64,000 nt of DNA. Source: Natronincola peptidivorans (lineage in GTDB: Bacteria; Bacillota; Clostridia; Peptostreptococcales; Natronincolaceae). The stretch covers positions 213,400-277,399 of the forward strand of contig NZ_FOHU01000001.1 of NCBI RefSeq assembly GCF_900111615.1, in the 5' to 3' direction. Below, piece by piece: positions 29,789-39,733 of this stretch. Numbering within the stretch: position 1 is the stretch's first letter; the number at the start of each line of letters is the position of its first letter. The translations under genes and the position numbers were made by a program. Below the pieces are notes generated by a model. The model was not told where the DNA came from. It ran no database searches and saw only the letters and a program-made list of their open reading frames with translations.

Positions 29789-31129
29789 ATGAATTTAACT
29801 ATTTATTTAGAATCCCTAGGATGCTCTAAAAATTTAATTGATGCAGAAATAATGCTGGGCTTACTAAATAAGTATGGCTATAAACTAACAACCAATAAAT
29901 TTAAAGCTGATATAATTATTGTTAATACCTGTGGATTTATTGACACAGCAAAAGAAGAGTCAGTAAATAAGATTATTGAAATGGGCATATTAAAAAAAGA
30001 GAAACTCAAACTACTAATTGTTACGGGTTGTTTAGGCGAGAGATATGCTAATGAACTGCTAAAAGAACTACCGGAGGTAGACGCGATTATCGGTACTGGA
30101 GACTACAGTGAAATAATTGATGTTATTCATGAAAGCTTACAGGGTAATAAAACTATTAGGATAGGTAATATAGATAGAGTATATGATGAATCTTTACCAA
30201 GGTTTCAAACATCACCTTCTTATAGTGCATATGTTAAAATTTCTGATGGGTGTAATAACTATTGTACCTATTGTATTATACCTAAATTGAGAGGTAAATA
30301 TAGAAGTAGAAAAATAGAAAACATCACTAGAGAAGTAGAAAAATTAGCACAAAAAGGAGTTAAAGAAGTAATTTTGATTGCTCAAGATACAACTAGATAT
30401 GGAATAGATTTATATCAGGAATATATGCTACCGAAATTATTAGAAGAATTAAGCAAGATACATGGTATCGAATGGATAAGAATACTGTATTGTTATCCAG
30501 AGATGATCACTGATGAGCTGATTGATACGATTGCAAAACATGACAACATATGTAAATACATTGATATACCTATACAGCATTGTAGTAATGAAATATTGAA
30601 GAAAATGAATCGAAGAACAACAAAAGATAAACTAATTGAAGTGATTAACAGACTACGGAAGCGAATTCCTAACATTGTTATCAGAACCTCCTTAATTATT
30701 GGTTTCCCAGGAGAAGAAGAAAAACACTTCGATGAATTAGTAGACTTTATAAAGGAAATAAAGTTTGAGCGGTTAGGTGCTTTTGCTTACTCTCAGGAAG
30801 AAAATACTCCAGCTGCTAAAATGTCTAATCAAGTTCCTAAAGATGTTAAGGATTTAAGACAGAAAAAAATTATGGAAATACAACAACAAATTTCTCTTGA
30901 AAAAAACAAAGGAAAAATTGGAGAATTAATAGAAGTATTAGTAGAAGAAAAATTAGATGGAAGCAATGAGTATTTAGGACGAACAAAAGGTGATGCACCA
31001 GATATAGATGGTGTAGTATATATTCAATCAAAATCATCATTAAAGCCTGGTGACATTATTAAAGTTAAGATTAATAATGCACTAGAGTATGATTTGATAG
31101 GAGAGAGAATAGATGAATTTAGCCAATAA
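29789..31129 (+). CDS. rimO: Ribosomal protein S12 methylthiotransferase
   Basis: Radical SAM enzyme that adds a methylthio group to an Asp of S12. The product (446 residues from this ATG, preceded by GAAAGGTAG) has the UPF0004 domain with Cys residues in [15 protein letters not shown] and TGCLGERY, the radical SAM CxxxCxxC motif in [11 protein letters not shown] (near 154-161), and a C-terminal TRAM domain. An ATG at 29762 overlaps mnmH and lacks a ribosome-binding site. It is one of two methylthiotransferases in the window, with miaB at 60730. Confidence 0.95.
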   Translation: MNLTIYLESLGCSKNLIDAEIMLGLLNKYGYKLTTNKFKADIIIVNTCGFIDTAKEESVNKIIEMGILKKEKLKLLIVTGCLGERYANELLKELPEVDAIIGTGDYSEIIDVIHESLQGNKTIRIGNIDRVYDESLPRFQTSPSYSAYVKISDGCNNYCTYCIIPKLRGKYRSRKIENITREVEKLAQKGVKEVILIAQDTTRYGIDLYQEYMLPKLLEELSKIHGIEWIRILYCYPEMITDELIDTIAKHDNICKYIDIPIQHCSNEILKKMNRRTTKDKLIEVINRLRKRIPNIVIRTSLIIGFPGEEEKHFDELVDFIKEIKFERLGAFAYSQEENTPAAKMSNQVPKDVKDLRQKKIMEIQQQISLEKNKGKIGELIEVLVEEKLDGSNEYLGRTKGDAPDIDGVVYIQSKSSLKPGDIIKVKINNALEYDLIGERIDEFSQ

Positions 31130-31649
31130 ATTGACTTGCTTGAGAATCATTTTAATACCAGTCTTTATGATGTTCTTGCTAAATAGAATTCCCTATGGTG
31201 TAGAAATTGCTGCAGTAATATTTATAATAGCTGCTATCACAGATGCATTAGATGGATATGTTGCTAGAAAAAAAAATCAAATCACAACATTGGGGAAGTT
31301 TATGGATCCATTAGCAGATAAATTATTAGTTTCAGCTGCACTAATATCTTTAGTACAGATGGGTAAATTATCAGCTTTAGTAGTAGTTATTATTATAGCA
31401 AGAGAATTTACTATTAGTATTCTTAGGGCTGTAGCGGCTGCTGAAGGAGTTGTTATTGCGGCTAGTTGGTGGGGTAAATTAAAAACCATTACTCAAATCG
31501 TAGCAATTATTGCAATATTGGTAGATAACTTTCCATTTAAATATATCAATTTCCCTTTTGACACTATTATGGTTTGGGTAGCAGTTATCTTTACTATTAT
31601 ATCTGGAGTAGATTATATTAGAATTAATAAGCATATTTTAAAGCACTAA
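31113..31649 (+). CDS. pgsA: CDP-diacylglycerol-glycerol-3-phosphate 3-phosphatidyltransferase
   Basis: Makes phosphatidylglycerophosphate from CDP-diacylglycerol, the product of cdsA at 3170. The 178-residue membrane protein has the CDP-alcohol phosphotransferase motif [11 protein letters not shown], then [12 protein letters not shown], with four to five hydrophobic segments. The ATG lies inside the end of rimO (17-base overlap), after GGAGAGA, so the two are translationally coupled. rimO-pgsA-recA is the usual order in Firmicutes. Confidence 0.95.
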   Translation: MNLANKLTCLRIILIPVFMMFLLNRIPYGVEIAAVIFIIAAITDALDGYVARKKNQITTLGKFMDPLADKLLVSAALISLVQMGKLSALVVVIIIAREFTISILRAVAAAEGVVIAASWWGKLKTITQIVAIIAILVDNFPFKYINFPFDTIMVWVAVIFTIISGVDYIRINKHILKH

Positions 31650-31743
31650 AAATCTTTATAGTAATGTATATTTTTGCCTCTAGACTATTTTAAAAAGCTT
31701 AGAGGCATAAACTATTTAGTTTCATTTTAGTTTCAATTTACAT

Positions 31744-31772
31744 TTGACCATTTGTGAATAATAAGATATAAT
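31744..31772 (+). promoter_or_regulatory. recA promoter
   Basis: TTGACC (31744-31749), a 17-base spacer, and TATAAT (31767-31772): a near-consensus sigma-A promoter. Transcription should start around 31779, inside the SOS box that follows. Confidence 0.85.
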
Positions 31773-31778
31773 GACATA

Positions 31779-31792
31779 AGAACATTTGTTCG
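31779..31792. promoter_or_regulatory. LexA/DinR SOS box of recA
   Basis: AGAACATTTGTTCG matches the Gram-positive LexA consensus CGAACnnnnGTTCG at all but the first base, with perfect GAAC/GTTC arms four bases apart. It overlaps the expected transcription start, so LexA binding would block initiation and DNA damage would relieve it. Confidence 0.88.
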
Positions 31793-31836
31793 AAAACTAT
31801 GAAAGGTAGGTGAGCCAGACGAAGTTCTGGATTGCT

Positions 31837-32865
31837 ATGGAAAAGAAAAAAGCATTGGAAATGGCTATTAATCAGATCGAAAAACAGTTCGGTAAAGGTT
31901 CGATTATGAAATTAGGTGAGGAATCAAAATTGAATCTAGAATGTATTTCTACTGGTTCAATTGATTTGGACATCGCCTTAGGAATAGGTGGGGTTCCAAG
32001 AGGTAGAATTGTTGAAGTATACGGCCCAGAATCTTCAGGTAAAACAACAGTATCTTTACATATTGTTGCAGAAGCACAAAACAATGGAGGTACAGCAGCT
32101 TTTATAGATGCTGAACATGCTTTAGATCCAGCTTATGCTAGAAAGCTAGGTGTAGATACTGATAACCTAATAGTTTCTCAACCAGATACAGGAGAGCAGG
32201 CATTAGAAATTGCTGAAGCATTGGTGAGAAGTGGTGCTGTTGATGTAGTTGTTATTGATTCAGTCGCTGCACTAGTACCAAAGGCAGAAATAGAAGGTGA
32301 AATGGGAGATACTCACGTTGGCTTACAAGCTAGATTAATGTCTCAGGCCCTGAGGAAATTAGCAGGTGCCGTTAATAAATCTAGGACAACCACTATATTT
32401 ATTAATCAATTAAGAGAAAAAGTTGGTGTGATGTTCGGAAATCCCGAAACAACTCCTGGTGGTAGGGCATTGAAGTTCTATGCTTCTGTTCGTTTGGATG
32501 TAAGAAAAATAGATATAATTAAGCAGGGAAATGATATATTGGGTAACAGAACGAGAGTAAAGGTTGTGAAAAATAAGGTAGCACCTCCTTTTAGACAGGC
32601 TGAATTTGATATCATGTATGGACTAGGAATTTCAAAAGCAGGAGATGTGTTAGATGTAGCAACCAATCTTGATATTGTCAAAAAGGCTGGGGCTTGGTAT
32701 AGCTATGGAGAACACAGGCTAGGTCAAGGGAGAGAGAATGCAAAGCAGTTCTTCTTGGAAAACCCAGATATATATGTAGAAGTAGAAAATACTATAAGAA
32801 AGCATTATGATTTACCACAAATTAACGAAAAACCAAAGGATGAAGTTATAGAAAGTGAAGGGTAA
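31837..32865 (+). CDS. recA: Recombinase RecA
   Basis: ATP-dependent strand-exchange protein and co-protease for LexA. From the ATG used here it has 342 residues with Walker A GPESSGKT (63-70), [12 protein letters not shown], and the L2-region [26 protein letters not shown] at 31810 would add nine residues but has a ribosome-binding site only three bases away. The ATG lacks an adjacent site, but a small hairpin (31815-31830) could bring AGGTGA to about seven bases from it. Expression is SOS-controlled by the box at 31779. Confidence 0.96.
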   Translation: MEKKKALEMAINQIEKQFGKGSIMKLGEESKLNLECISTGSIDLDIALGIGGVPRGRIVEVYGPESSGKTTVSLHIVAEAQNNGGTAAFIDAEHALDPAYARKLGVDTDNLIVSQPDTGEQALEIAEALVRSGAVDVVVIDSVAALVPKAEIEGEMGDTHVGLQARLMSQALRKLAGAVNKSRTTTIFINQLREKVGVMFGNPETTPGGRALKFYASVRLDVRKIDIIKQGNDILGNRTRVKVVKNKVAPPFRQAEFDIMYGLGISKAGDVLDVATNLDIVKKAGAWYSYGEHRLGQGRENAKQFFLENPDIYVEVENTIRKHYDLPQINEKPKDEVIESEG

Positions 32866-32925
32866 AAAAGACTCGTTAGCTTTTGTTAATGTTATTGCAA
32901 AACCTTCGCTTTCTGTCATGCTTCC

Positions 32926-32978
32926 AAAAGCTCAGCACTCTTATGTATTGTTTATACGTTAAGGGTACTGAGTTTTTC
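32926..32978 (+). terminator. Terminator after recA
   Basis: AAAAGCTCAGCACTC (32926-32940) pairs with GGGTACTGAGTTTT (from 32963) with a few wobbles and one mismatch, and five T follow. The loop has a smaller inner hairpin (GTAT/ATAC). Confidence 0.7.
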
Positions 32979-33271
32979 CTATTATTAAATATGAAACTAT
33001 TAAAACCTCCAGAATTACTAAAACTGAACTAAAACTAATGTACTAGATAGTTGATAATAACAGCTCTGAATAAAATGCTAATAAATGGTAAAGATAAATT
33101 CTATTATTGTCCATAAAAAGCAATCTAACTTGACACAATATAAAAAAAGATATACAATAATATCAAATCATTGTATTTAGGTGATTTTACTTGAACTTTT
33201 AAAGACAAAGGTTTTATTTATCCAATCGAAGTATATATGATCTAAAAACTTAATAAAGGAGGTGTCCACGT
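32979..33271. other. Intergenic stretch between recA terminator and rny
   Basis: The recA-rny gap is 406 bases in total, holding the recA terminator (32926) and the rny promoter (33130). In the rest I see AT-rich DNA with stops in all frames and no recognisable small gene or RNA. Confidence 0.5.
33130..33158 (+). promoter_or_regulatory. rny promoter
   Basis: TTGACA (33130-33135), a 17-base spacer, then TACAAT (33153-33158), an almost perfect sigma-A promoter. The leader to the rny start would be about 105 bases. Confidence 0.75.
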
Positions 33272-34813
33272 ATTAATAATGGTCTAATCACACTTATAGT
33301 TTTAGTTGCTGCTATAGTAGGATGCCTTATCGGCTATTTTATTCGAAAAAGCATTGCGGAGGGTAAGATTAATAACGCTGAAGAATTGGCGAAAAAGCTT
33401 ATAGAAGAAGCTGAAAAGGATGCAGAGACGTCCAAAAAAGAAATTCTGCTAGAAGCAAAAGAGGAAGTTCATAGACTTCGTAATGAATTTGAACGAGAAA
33501 GTAGAGAAAGGCGTAATGAACTACAAAGAATTGAAAGAAGACTGATACAAAAAGAAGAATCATTAGATAAAAAGTCAGATGCTCTGGAGCATAAAGACGA
33601 AAAGCTAAATAAGAAATTGAAGGATTTAGAAGATCAGCAGAAAGAAATACAATTGTTATATGAAAAAGAAATTCAAAAACTAGAAGAATTGTCTAACTTG
33701 ACATCAGAAGAAGCACGTGAATTACTTCTTAGCGACATAGAAAAAGAAATAAAGCATGAAGCAGCAATTATGATTAAGGATATAGAAACTAAAGCTAAAG
33801 AAGATGCTGAGAAGAAAGCAAAAGAAATCATTACTTATGCAATTCAGAAATGTGCAGCAGATCATGTAGCAGAAACTACAGTTACAGTTGTTCAATTACC
33901 TAACGATGAAATGAAAGGTAGAATAATTGGAAGAGAAGGAAGAAATATCAGAACCCTAGAGACCTTAACGGGTATAGATTTAATTATTGACGATACCCCT
34001 GAAGCAGTAATACTATCAGGTTTTGACGCCATAAGACGTGAAGTAGCAAGGTTGGCTTTAGAAAAGCTAATTGTTGATGGGAGAATTCATCCTGCTAGAA
34101 TAGAAGAAATGGTAGAAAAAGCAAAAAAAGAAGTTGATAATATTATAAAAGAAGAAGGTGAACAAGCTACGTTTGATACAGGTGTTCATGGTCTTCATCC
34201 AGAGCTTATAAAGTTATTAGGTAGGCTAAAATACAGAACAAGCTATGGACAAAACGTATTAAAACATTCTATTGAAGTTTCGTATTTAGCTGGGATTATG
34301 GCTGCGGAGCTAGGCGTGGATGTAAAATTAGCAAAGAGAGCTGGTTTGTTACATGATATTGGGAAAGCTGTAGATCATGAAATAGAAGGCACTCATGTAG
34401 AGATAGGAATGGAACTTCTTAGAAAGTATAAAGAATCAAAAGATGTAATACATGCTATGTCAACACATCATGGTGACTATGAGCCAGAAACAATAGAAGC
34501 AGTGTTAATAACTGCTGCCGACGCAATATCTGCTGCAAGACCAGGGGCTAGGCGTGAAACTTTAGAATCTTATATTAAACGTTTAGAGAAACTTGAAGAA
34601 ATTGCAGACAGTTATGATGGGGTTGAAAAATCTTTTGCAATACAAGCTGGAAGAGAAGTAAGAATTATGGTTAAACCAGAGCAATATAATGATGAAGAAA
34701 TTGTTGTATTAGCTAGAAACATGACGAAGCGCATCGAAGGTGAGTTAGAATATCCTGGTCAAATAAAAGTTCATATTATAAGAGAAACTAGAGCAATAGA
34801 ATATGCAAAATAA
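33272..34813 (+). CDS. rny: Ribonuclease Y, apparent ATT start
   Basis: Membrane-anchored endoribonuclease that starts mRNA decay in Firmicutes. The frame contains the N-terminal membrane helix ([19 protein letters not shown]), a long coiled coil to about residue 200, a KH domain ([15 protein letters not shown]), and the HD domain with [12 protein letters not shown] near residue 361. No ATG, GTG or TTG precedes the membrane helix in frame; the nearest is a TTG at 33386, which would delete the helix. ATT at 33272 lies seven bases after AAAGGAGGTG and gives 513 residues, close to Bacillus RNase Y (520). I take ATT as the start. Confidence 0.9.
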   Translation: MNNGLITLIVLVAAIVGCLIGYFIRKSIAEGKINNAEELAKKLIEEAEKDAETSKKEILLEAKEEVHRLRNEFERESRERRNELQRIERRLIQKEESLDKKSDALEHKDEKLNKKLKDLEDQQKEIQLLYEKEIQKLEELSNLTSEEARELLLSDIEKEIKHEAAIMIKDIETKAKEDAEKKAKEIITYAIQKCAADHVAETTVTVVQLPNDEMKGRIIGREGRNIRTLETLTGIDLIIDDTPEAVILSGFDAIRREVARLALEKLIVDGRIHPARIEEMVEKAKKEVDNIIKEEGEQATFDTGVHGLHPELIKLLGRLKYRTSYGQNVLKHSIEVSYLAGIMAAELGVDVKLAKRAGLLHDIGKAVDHEIEGTHVEIGMELLRKYKESKDVIHAMSTHHGDYEPETIEAVLITAADAISAARPGARRETLESYIKRLEKLEEIADSYDGVEKSFAIQAGREVRIMVKPEQYNDEEIVVLARNMTKRIEGELEYPGQIKVHIIRETRAIEYAK

Positions 34814-34837
34814 AAAACTGTTATATAACAGTTTTTT
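34812..34837 (+). terminator. Terminator after rny
   Basis: AAAAAACTGTTA and TAACAGTTTTTT form a perfect 12-bp stem around TA, overlapping the stop codon and followed by more T. Confidence 0.85.
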
Positions 34838-34939
34838 ATTTTTGCAAATAAAAGCATTATAAGGACAAATAAATGTTATCTGCCTCTAAGGTCATTTTCT
34901 TATAATTACACAATAATTTTACGAAATTTTATGAAAAAT

Positions 34940-34968
34940 GCAGGTATTTTTAAAATTAAGTAGAATAT
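34940..34968 (+). promoter_or_regulatory. Candidate sigma-H promoter of spoVS
   Basis: GCAGGTATT (34940-34948), 11 bases, then GTAGAATAT (34960-34968). This matches the Bacillus sigma-H pattern RnAGGAWWW-N11/12-RnnGAATWW with one mismatch. Bacillus spoVS is known to depend on sigma-H, so the fit is biologically sensible, but it rests on sequence alone. Confidence 0.5.
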
Positions 34969-35026
34969 TAATAGGATAAATTATTTAATTATAGTATAAC
35001 ACATTATATTAAAGGGGGCTTTTAAA

Positions 35027-35287
35027 ATGGAAGTATTAAAAGTATCAGCAAAATCAAAACCAAATTCTGTTGCAGGAGCATTAGCAGGCGTTCTTAGAGA
35101 AAGAGGAACTGCTGAAATCCAAGCTATTGGAGCTGGCGCTCTAAACCAAGCAGTAAAAGCAGTAGCAATTGCACGAGGATTTGTAGCTCCTAGTGGGATT
35201 GATTTAATATGTATCCCAGCATTTACAGATATTGAGATAGACGGTGAAGAAAGAACTGCTATAAAATTAATTATAGAACCACGATAA
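35027..35287 (+). CDS. spoVS: Stage V sporulation protein S
   Basis: Small Alba-like protein of 86 residues, the standard family length, needed for proper septation and coat assembly in Bacillus sporulation. The whole sequence is the conserved block (LKVSAKSKPNSVAGALAGVL, then the Gly/Ala-rich GAGALNQAVKA). AAAGGGGGC precedes the ATG. It is one of the clearest signs that the organism forms endospores. rny-spoVS adjacency is common in Clostridia and Bacilli. Confidence 0.97.
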   Translation: MEVLKVSAKSKPNSVAGALAGVLRERGTAEIQAIGAGALNQAVKAVAIARGFVAPSGIDLICIPAFTDIEIDGEERTAIKLIIEPR

Positions 35288-35467
35288 AAATAAAATTAAT
35301 TTAAATGAATTTGTATCTTACTATATTTTACTTTAAGTTATTTCAAGATAAAGTGCTCAATTATCTACTTCTATCAGATAAGTAGTTCAATGTTTTAGCT
35401 ACTTACCATGTTTATCATAAGAGGTAGACCCAACAATAATTTCAAGATGAATAGAAAAAAGTTGAAG

Positions 35468-35493
35468 AGCCTACTGTTATTAGTAGGCTTTTT
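35468..35493 (+). terminator. Terminator between spoVS and the PHP gene
   Basis: AGCCTACT pairs with AGTAGGCT around GTTATT and runs into six T. The 180 bases before it, after spoVS, hold only short imperfect repeats (CTACTT and AAGTAG around 35365-35385) and no gene that I can see. Confidence 0.8.
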
Positions 35494-35575
35494 AAAATAA
35501 TTTATAGCATTAGGCAGTGTATATTTGGCAATAATTAAGAAAACTAATGAATCAATAATTTTAAGGAGCAATAAT

Positions 35576-36400
35576 ATGAAGTATATAGACATGCATACCC
35601 ATACCACCGCTTCAGATGGTACACTTACCCCAACTCAACTTATTCAGTATGCAATAGTTAAAGGCTTAGCTGGAATTGCAATAACAGATCATGATACTAT
35701 AGCGGGGATCAAGGAAGCGAAGGTCTGTTGTAGTCAATTATCTGATTTCACAATAATTCCAGGAGTAGAGTTAAGTACTGAAGATTCAGGTGAAGAAGTT
35801 CATATATTAGGCTATAATATTAATTATAAGTCAAAAGAGCTTTTGGATACACTAATGCTTATTCAAAATCAAAGAATGAATAGAGTAAAAAAAATGGTTA
35901 AAAAGCTACAGGGACTAGATATAGATATAACCTATAATGAGATACTAGCTATGTCAAAGCAAGGTGTCATTGGCAGACCACATGTGGCTAGGGCCTTAGT
36001 TAAAAAAGGTTATATAGAGGATCTACAGGAAGCATTTGTAAAATACTTAAGCAAGGGCTGTCCTGCTTATGTTCCAAGATATAAATTAACACCTTTTGAA
36101 GCAATAGACCTTATACATAAAGTTGGGGGGATAGCTGTAGTAGCACATCCAGGTCTTATAAAGAATCATGGCATATTGTTAAACATACTAAGAAAAGGAG
36201 TAGATGGTATAGAAGTATATCATCCAGAGCATAAAAAGCAAGACAATATAAAATACTTGGCTCTAGCAAATGAGTACCAACTAATTGTAACTGCAGGATC
36301 TGATTTTCATAGTCCTCCTATAGAAGATAAAGGGCATGGTGACTTAGGCACGGAAAAAATGCCTCTAAAGGATATATCGAAAATATTTAAAGTGTTATGA
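35576..36400 (+). CDS. PHP domain phosphoesterase (YciV/TrpH-like)
   Basis: Metal-dependent phosphoesterase of 274 residues. Visible PHP motifs are MHTHTTASDG (His8 and His10), ITDHDTIAG, PGVELST, VVAHPG and the closing SDFHSPP. Family members hydrolyse 3',5'-nucleoside bisphosphates or short 5' RNA ends; which applies here cannot be told. The ATG follows AAGGAGC; a longer frame to 35525 has no site. The next gene is 15 bases downstream. Confidence 0.9.
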   Translation: MKYIDMHTHTTASDGTLTPTQLIQYAIVKGLAGIAITDHDTIAGIKEAKVCCSQLSDFTIIPGVELSTEDSGEEVHILGYNINYKSKELLDTLMLIQNQRMNRVKKMVKKLQGLDIDITYNEILAMSKQGVIGRPHVARALVKKGYIEDLQEAFVKYLSKGCPAYVPRYKLTPFEAIDLIHKVGGIAVVAHPGLIKNHGILLNILRKGVDGIEVYHPEHKKQDNIKYLALANEYQLIVTAGSDFHSPPIEDKGHGDLGTEKMPLKDISKIFKVL

Positions 36401-36415
36401 GGAGAGGATTATATT

Positions 36416-36793
36416 ATGATAATCAAAAACGAGAGAAACCGGCAATTTCCATCTAAAATAAGCACAACTCAATTTGTGAAGCTTTATATTCTTCATTTGC
36501 TTTCACAAAAAAGTTTTTATGGAAATGAGATAATTGAAGAAATAAGAACTAGATTGAACGAAAAATGGGAGCCAAGCCCAGGAATGATTTATCCTTTATT
36601 AAGAGAATTGGAAAGCAATAATCACATTAAAGGATGGTGGAAGGAACCAGATAAAAGATCTATTAGACACTATCGTATAACAGATGAAGGAATAGAACAT
36701 TATAAAAGTATAAAAAGGATATATGAGCCTGTCTTACTAGACTCACTAATTATCATTAAGAATACCTTAAAAGACATATATGGTGATAAATAG
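36416..36793 (+). CDS. PadR family transcriptional regulator
   Basis: A 125-residue winged-helix regulator. The PadR core is clear: LHLLSQKSFYGNEIIEEI, then PSPGMIYPLLRELESNNHIKGWW and RHYRITDEGIEHY. The C-terminal part has one helix for dimerisation. GGAGAGG precedes the ATG, and it lies 15 bases after the PHP gene, so they are probably co-transcribed. PadR regulators usually control an adjacent transporter or enzyme; no such partner is obvious, and its target is unknown. Confidence 0.88.
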   Translation: MIIKNERNRQFPSKISTTQFVKLYILHLLSQKSFYGNEIIEEIRTRLNEKWEPSPGMIYPLLRELESNNHIKGWWKEPDKRSIRHYRITDEGIEHYKSIKRIYEPVLLDSLIIIKNTLKDIYGDK

Positions 36794-36959
36794 TACATTT
36801 TCAACCTATGCCATTAAAAAAGCATTATGAGAAAAATTATTTTTTGATACTGTCCCTATAGATAAAAATTTGATAAAATATAAGGTATGAAAGGAATAAT
36901 ATAGAAATATGTATTATTTGATTTTTCAAGAAAATATAATTTGTTGTGGAGGGGAATAA

Positions 36960-38153
36960 ATGAATATTACACTTTCTAAAAAGAATCTAAATATCGCACC
37001 ATCAGTAACATTAACTATTGATGCTAAAACAAAACAAATGAAAGCCGATGGCATCGATGTAATTAGTTTCGGGGTAGGAGAGCCAGATTTTCAAACACCC
37101 AGTAATATTAAGAATGCTGCTGTAGAAGTAATAAAAAATGGTTCTATAGGATATACCGCTGCATCTGGACTGCCAGATCTTAAAAAAGCTATTTGTGAAA
37201 AACTCCAAAAGGAAAACAATTTAAGCTATCAGCCAGAAAATATTATAGTATCTAATGGTGCAAAGCATTCTCTTTACAATATTTTTCAGGCTATATGCAA
37301 TCCAGGGGATGAGGTTATTATTCCTATACCCTATTGGGTAAGCTATCCAGAATTAGTTAAAATGGCAGATGCAACACCTATATTTATAGAATGTAATGAA
37401 GAAAATGAGTTTAAACTCAGAAAAGAAGATTTATTGTCTGCCATTACTAAAAATACAAAGGCTATTATTTTAAATAGTCCATCTAACCCAACTGGATCTG
37501 TTTATTCAAAAGAAGAATTAGAAGAAATAGCTAAAATCGCCATAAAGAATGATATTATTATTGTAGCTGACGAGATTTATGAAAAACTAGTATATGATGG
37601 GGAAAAACATATCAGTATTGCCAGCCTAAACAATGAAATTAAAGAACGAACAATTGTAATTAATGGTATGTCTAAAGGATATGCAATGACAGGCTGGAGG
37701 ATTGGTTATACAGCCTCAGCAGTAGAAATCGCTAAAATCATGGGAAATATTCAGAGCCACGCTACATCAAACCCTAATACAATAGCTCAATATGCAAGTA
37801 TTGAAGGATTACGAGGAGACCAATTCTCAATAGAAGAAATGAGAAAAGCCTTTGATGAGAGAAGAAGTTTTATGGTGAATAGAATAAATGAAATTAAAGA
37901 TTTGTCATGTATTACTCCTAAAGGTGCATTTTATGTTATGATGAATATCTCTAAATGGATTGGCAAGGAAGTAAAAGGGAAAAAAATAGAAAATTCAATA
38001 GACTTTGCTGAAATGCTATTAGATAATGCAAAAGTAGCTATTGTACCAGGCTTAGCTTTTGGGGCAGATAACTTTATGCGTCTATCATATGCCACCTCCT
38101 TAGAAAATATTAAAGAGGGACTTAATCGAATCGATAATTACTTAAACATATAG
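36960..38153 (+). CDS. aspB: Pyridoxal-phosphate aminotransferase, aspartate type
   Basis: Fold type I aminotransferase of 397 residues, probably aspartate transaminase of subgroup Ib. The PLP-binding Lys is Lys239 in MSKGYAMTGWRIGY; other family residues are SFGVGEPDF at the N terminus, NSPSNPTGSVY and ADEIYEKLVYDG, with the substrate-carboxylate Arg near the end (FMRLSYA). GGAGGGG lies upstream of the ATG. A second, different class I aminotransferase is at 58520 on the other strand. Confidence 0.93.
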   Translation: MNITLSKKNLNIAPSVTLTIDAKTKQMKADGIDVISFGVGEPDFQTPSNIKNAAVEVIKNGSIGYTAASGLPDLKKAICEKLQKENNLSYQPENIIVSNGAKHSLYNIFQAICNPGDEVIIPIPYWVSYPELVKMADATPIFIECNEENEFKLRKEDLLSAITKNTKAIILNSPSNPTGSVYSKEELEEIAKIAIKNDIIIVADEIYEKLVYDGEKHISIASLNNEIKERTIVINGMSKGYAMTGWRIGYTASAVEIAKIMGNIQSHATSNPNTIAQYASIEGLRGDQFSIEEMRKAFDERRSFMVNRINEIKDLSCITPKGAFYVMMNISKWIGKEVKGKKIENSIDFAEMLLDNAKVAIVPGLAFGADNFMRLSYATSLENIKEGLNRIDNYLNI

Positions 38154-38158
38154 CATAT

Positions 38159-38207
38159 AAAACCCAGTTACCGAAACGTCTAGAAAATACGTCAAGGTAC
38201 TGGGTTT
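38159..38207 (+). terminator. Terminator after aspB
   Basis: AAAACCCAGTTACC pairs with GGTACTGGGTTTT with one unpaired base, and an inner ACGT/ACGT pair closes the loop. Only TTTT is at the end, but the stem is long and GC-rich for this genome. Confidence 0.75.
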
Positions 38208-38264
38208 TAGAAGGAATTCACTGATATGATAAATAGGCATTATTTAGAAAGGAGAAGTTTTATT

Positions 38265-39698
38265 TTGAATTCATCAATATATCAGAATCCGTTAACGGAA
38301 AGATATACTAGTAAAGATATGAATTATCTATTTTCTGCTGATAATAAATTTATCACTTGGAGAAAGCTATGGATTGCTTTGGCAGAAGCTCAGCAGGAGC
38401 TAGGTCTACTTATTACGCATGAGCAGATACAAGAGTTAAAAGCTAACCAAGACAAAATCAACTATGATGTTGCTAGAAAAAAGGAAAAAGAAATTAGACA
38501 TGATGTAATGGCCCATGTCTTTGCCTATGGTGAACAATCTCCAAAGGCAAAGGGAATTATACATTTAGGCGCTACAAGTGCGTTTGTAGGTGACAATACT
38601 GATGTTATTGTTATGAGGGACGCGTTACTATTAATTAAAAAGAAATTGGTAAATCTTTTATATGTCCTTACAAAAATCTGCGATACTTATAAAGCACTAC
38701 CTACTTTAGGATTTACGCATTTTCAGCCAGCACAGTTAACAACTGTAGGTAAAAGAGCTACATTATGGTTGCACGATTTACTAATGGATTTTGAGAATAT
38801 CGAAACCCAACTAATGAAAATGAAGCTTAGAGGTGCAAAAGGCACTACTGGAACACAGGCTAGCTTTATGAAACTATTTGATAATGATGAAAATAAAGTA
38901 AAGCTATTAGAAAAGAAAATAACTGAAAAAATGGGCTTTGAAAAAACATATCCTGTTACTGGACAAACCTATACTAGGAAACTAGATTATGAAGTATTAT
39001 CTGTTCTTAGTGGAATTGCTCAAAGCCTTCATAAAATGACCAATGATATCCGTTTGTTACAAAGCTTAAAGGAAATGGAAGAACCTTTTGAAAAAAAACA
39101 AATAGGCTCATCTGCTATGGCATATAAAAGAAACCCTATGAGAAGCGAACGAATTGCTTCATTAGCTAGACATGTTATAGTACTTACACAGAATGCAGCT
39201 ATGACTGAATCCACCCAATGGTTTGAAAGAACCTTAGATGATTCTGCCAATAGAAGAATTACAATACCTGAAGGATTTATGGCCACGGATGCAATCATAG
39301 AAATTGCAATAAATGTTTGTGATGGTTTAGTAGTATATGAAAATATGATTAATCAACATATTGAAAAGGAGTTGCCATTTATGGCAACAGAAAATATTTT
39401 AATGGAAGCTGTTAAAAATGGAGGAGATAGACAGGAATTGCATGAGAAAATAAGAATACATTCTATGGAGGCTGCTAAGCAAGTAAAAATTGAAGGTAAA
39501 GAAAATGATCTTATACAACGTATCCTTCAAGATGATTCTTTTAATCTTACTGAAAATGAAGTAAATGAAATAATGAATCCAGTAAACTATATTGGTAGAG
39601 CACCACAACAGGTGACTGAATTTTTAGGAGAATATGTTTATCCAGTTTTAGAAGCTAATAAAGAACTAATTGGAGTTGAAATTGACCTAACAGTCTAA
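38265..39698 (+). CDS. purB: Adenylosuccinate lyase
   Basis: Removes fumarate from SAICAR and adenylosuccinate in purine synthesis. The 477-residue form starts at TTG 38265, 10 bases after AAAGGAG, with the expected opening NSSIYQNPLTERYTSKDM; an ATG at 38226 lacks a ribosome-binding site. Family motifs are GATSAFVGDNTD, THFQPAQLTTVGKRA, and the fumarase/aspartase signature GSSAMAYKRNPMRSERI. This is the long clostridial/eukaryote-like subgroup. Confidence 0.95.
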   Translation: MNSSIYQNPLTERYTSKDMNYLFSADNKFITWRKLWIALAEAQQELGLLITHEQIQELKANQDKINYDVARKKEKEIRHDVMAHVFAYGEQSPKAKGIIHLGATSAFVGDNTDVIVMRDALLLIKKKLVNLLYVLTKICDTYKALPTLGFTHFQPAQLTTVGKRATLWLHDLLMDFENIETQLMKMKLRGAKGTTGTQASFMKLFDNDENKVKLLEKKITEKMGFEKTYPVTGQTYTRKLDYEVLSVLSGIAQSLHKMTNDIRLLQSLKEMEEPFEKKQIGSSAMAYKRNPMRSERIASLARHVIVLTQNAAMTESTQWFERTLDDSANRRITIPEGFMATDAIIEIAINVCDGLVVYENMINQHIEKELPFMATENILMEAVKNGGDRQELHEKIRIHSMEAAKQVKIEGKENDLIQRILQDDSFNLTENEVNEIMNPVNYIGRAPQQVTEFLGEYVYPVLEANKELIGVEIDLTV

Positions 39699-39733
39699 AA
39701 TACAAAGATACAAGAAATATGGAGGTGTAGCCA

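Noticed and set aside
31675-31707. TGCCTCTA/TAGAGGCA hairpin after pgsA as a terminator
   Set aside because: No T tract follows the stem on the + strand and the loop is 17 bases; not strong enough to list as a terminator.
33386-33388. TTG start for rny
   Set aside because: It would remove the conserved membrane helix and lies without a ribosome-binding site, while AAAGGAGGTG lies at 33255 before ATT.
39699-39733. T-box riboswitch ahead of asnS
   Set aside because: Only 35 bases separate it from purB, too short for a T-box, and no T-box core sequence is seen.
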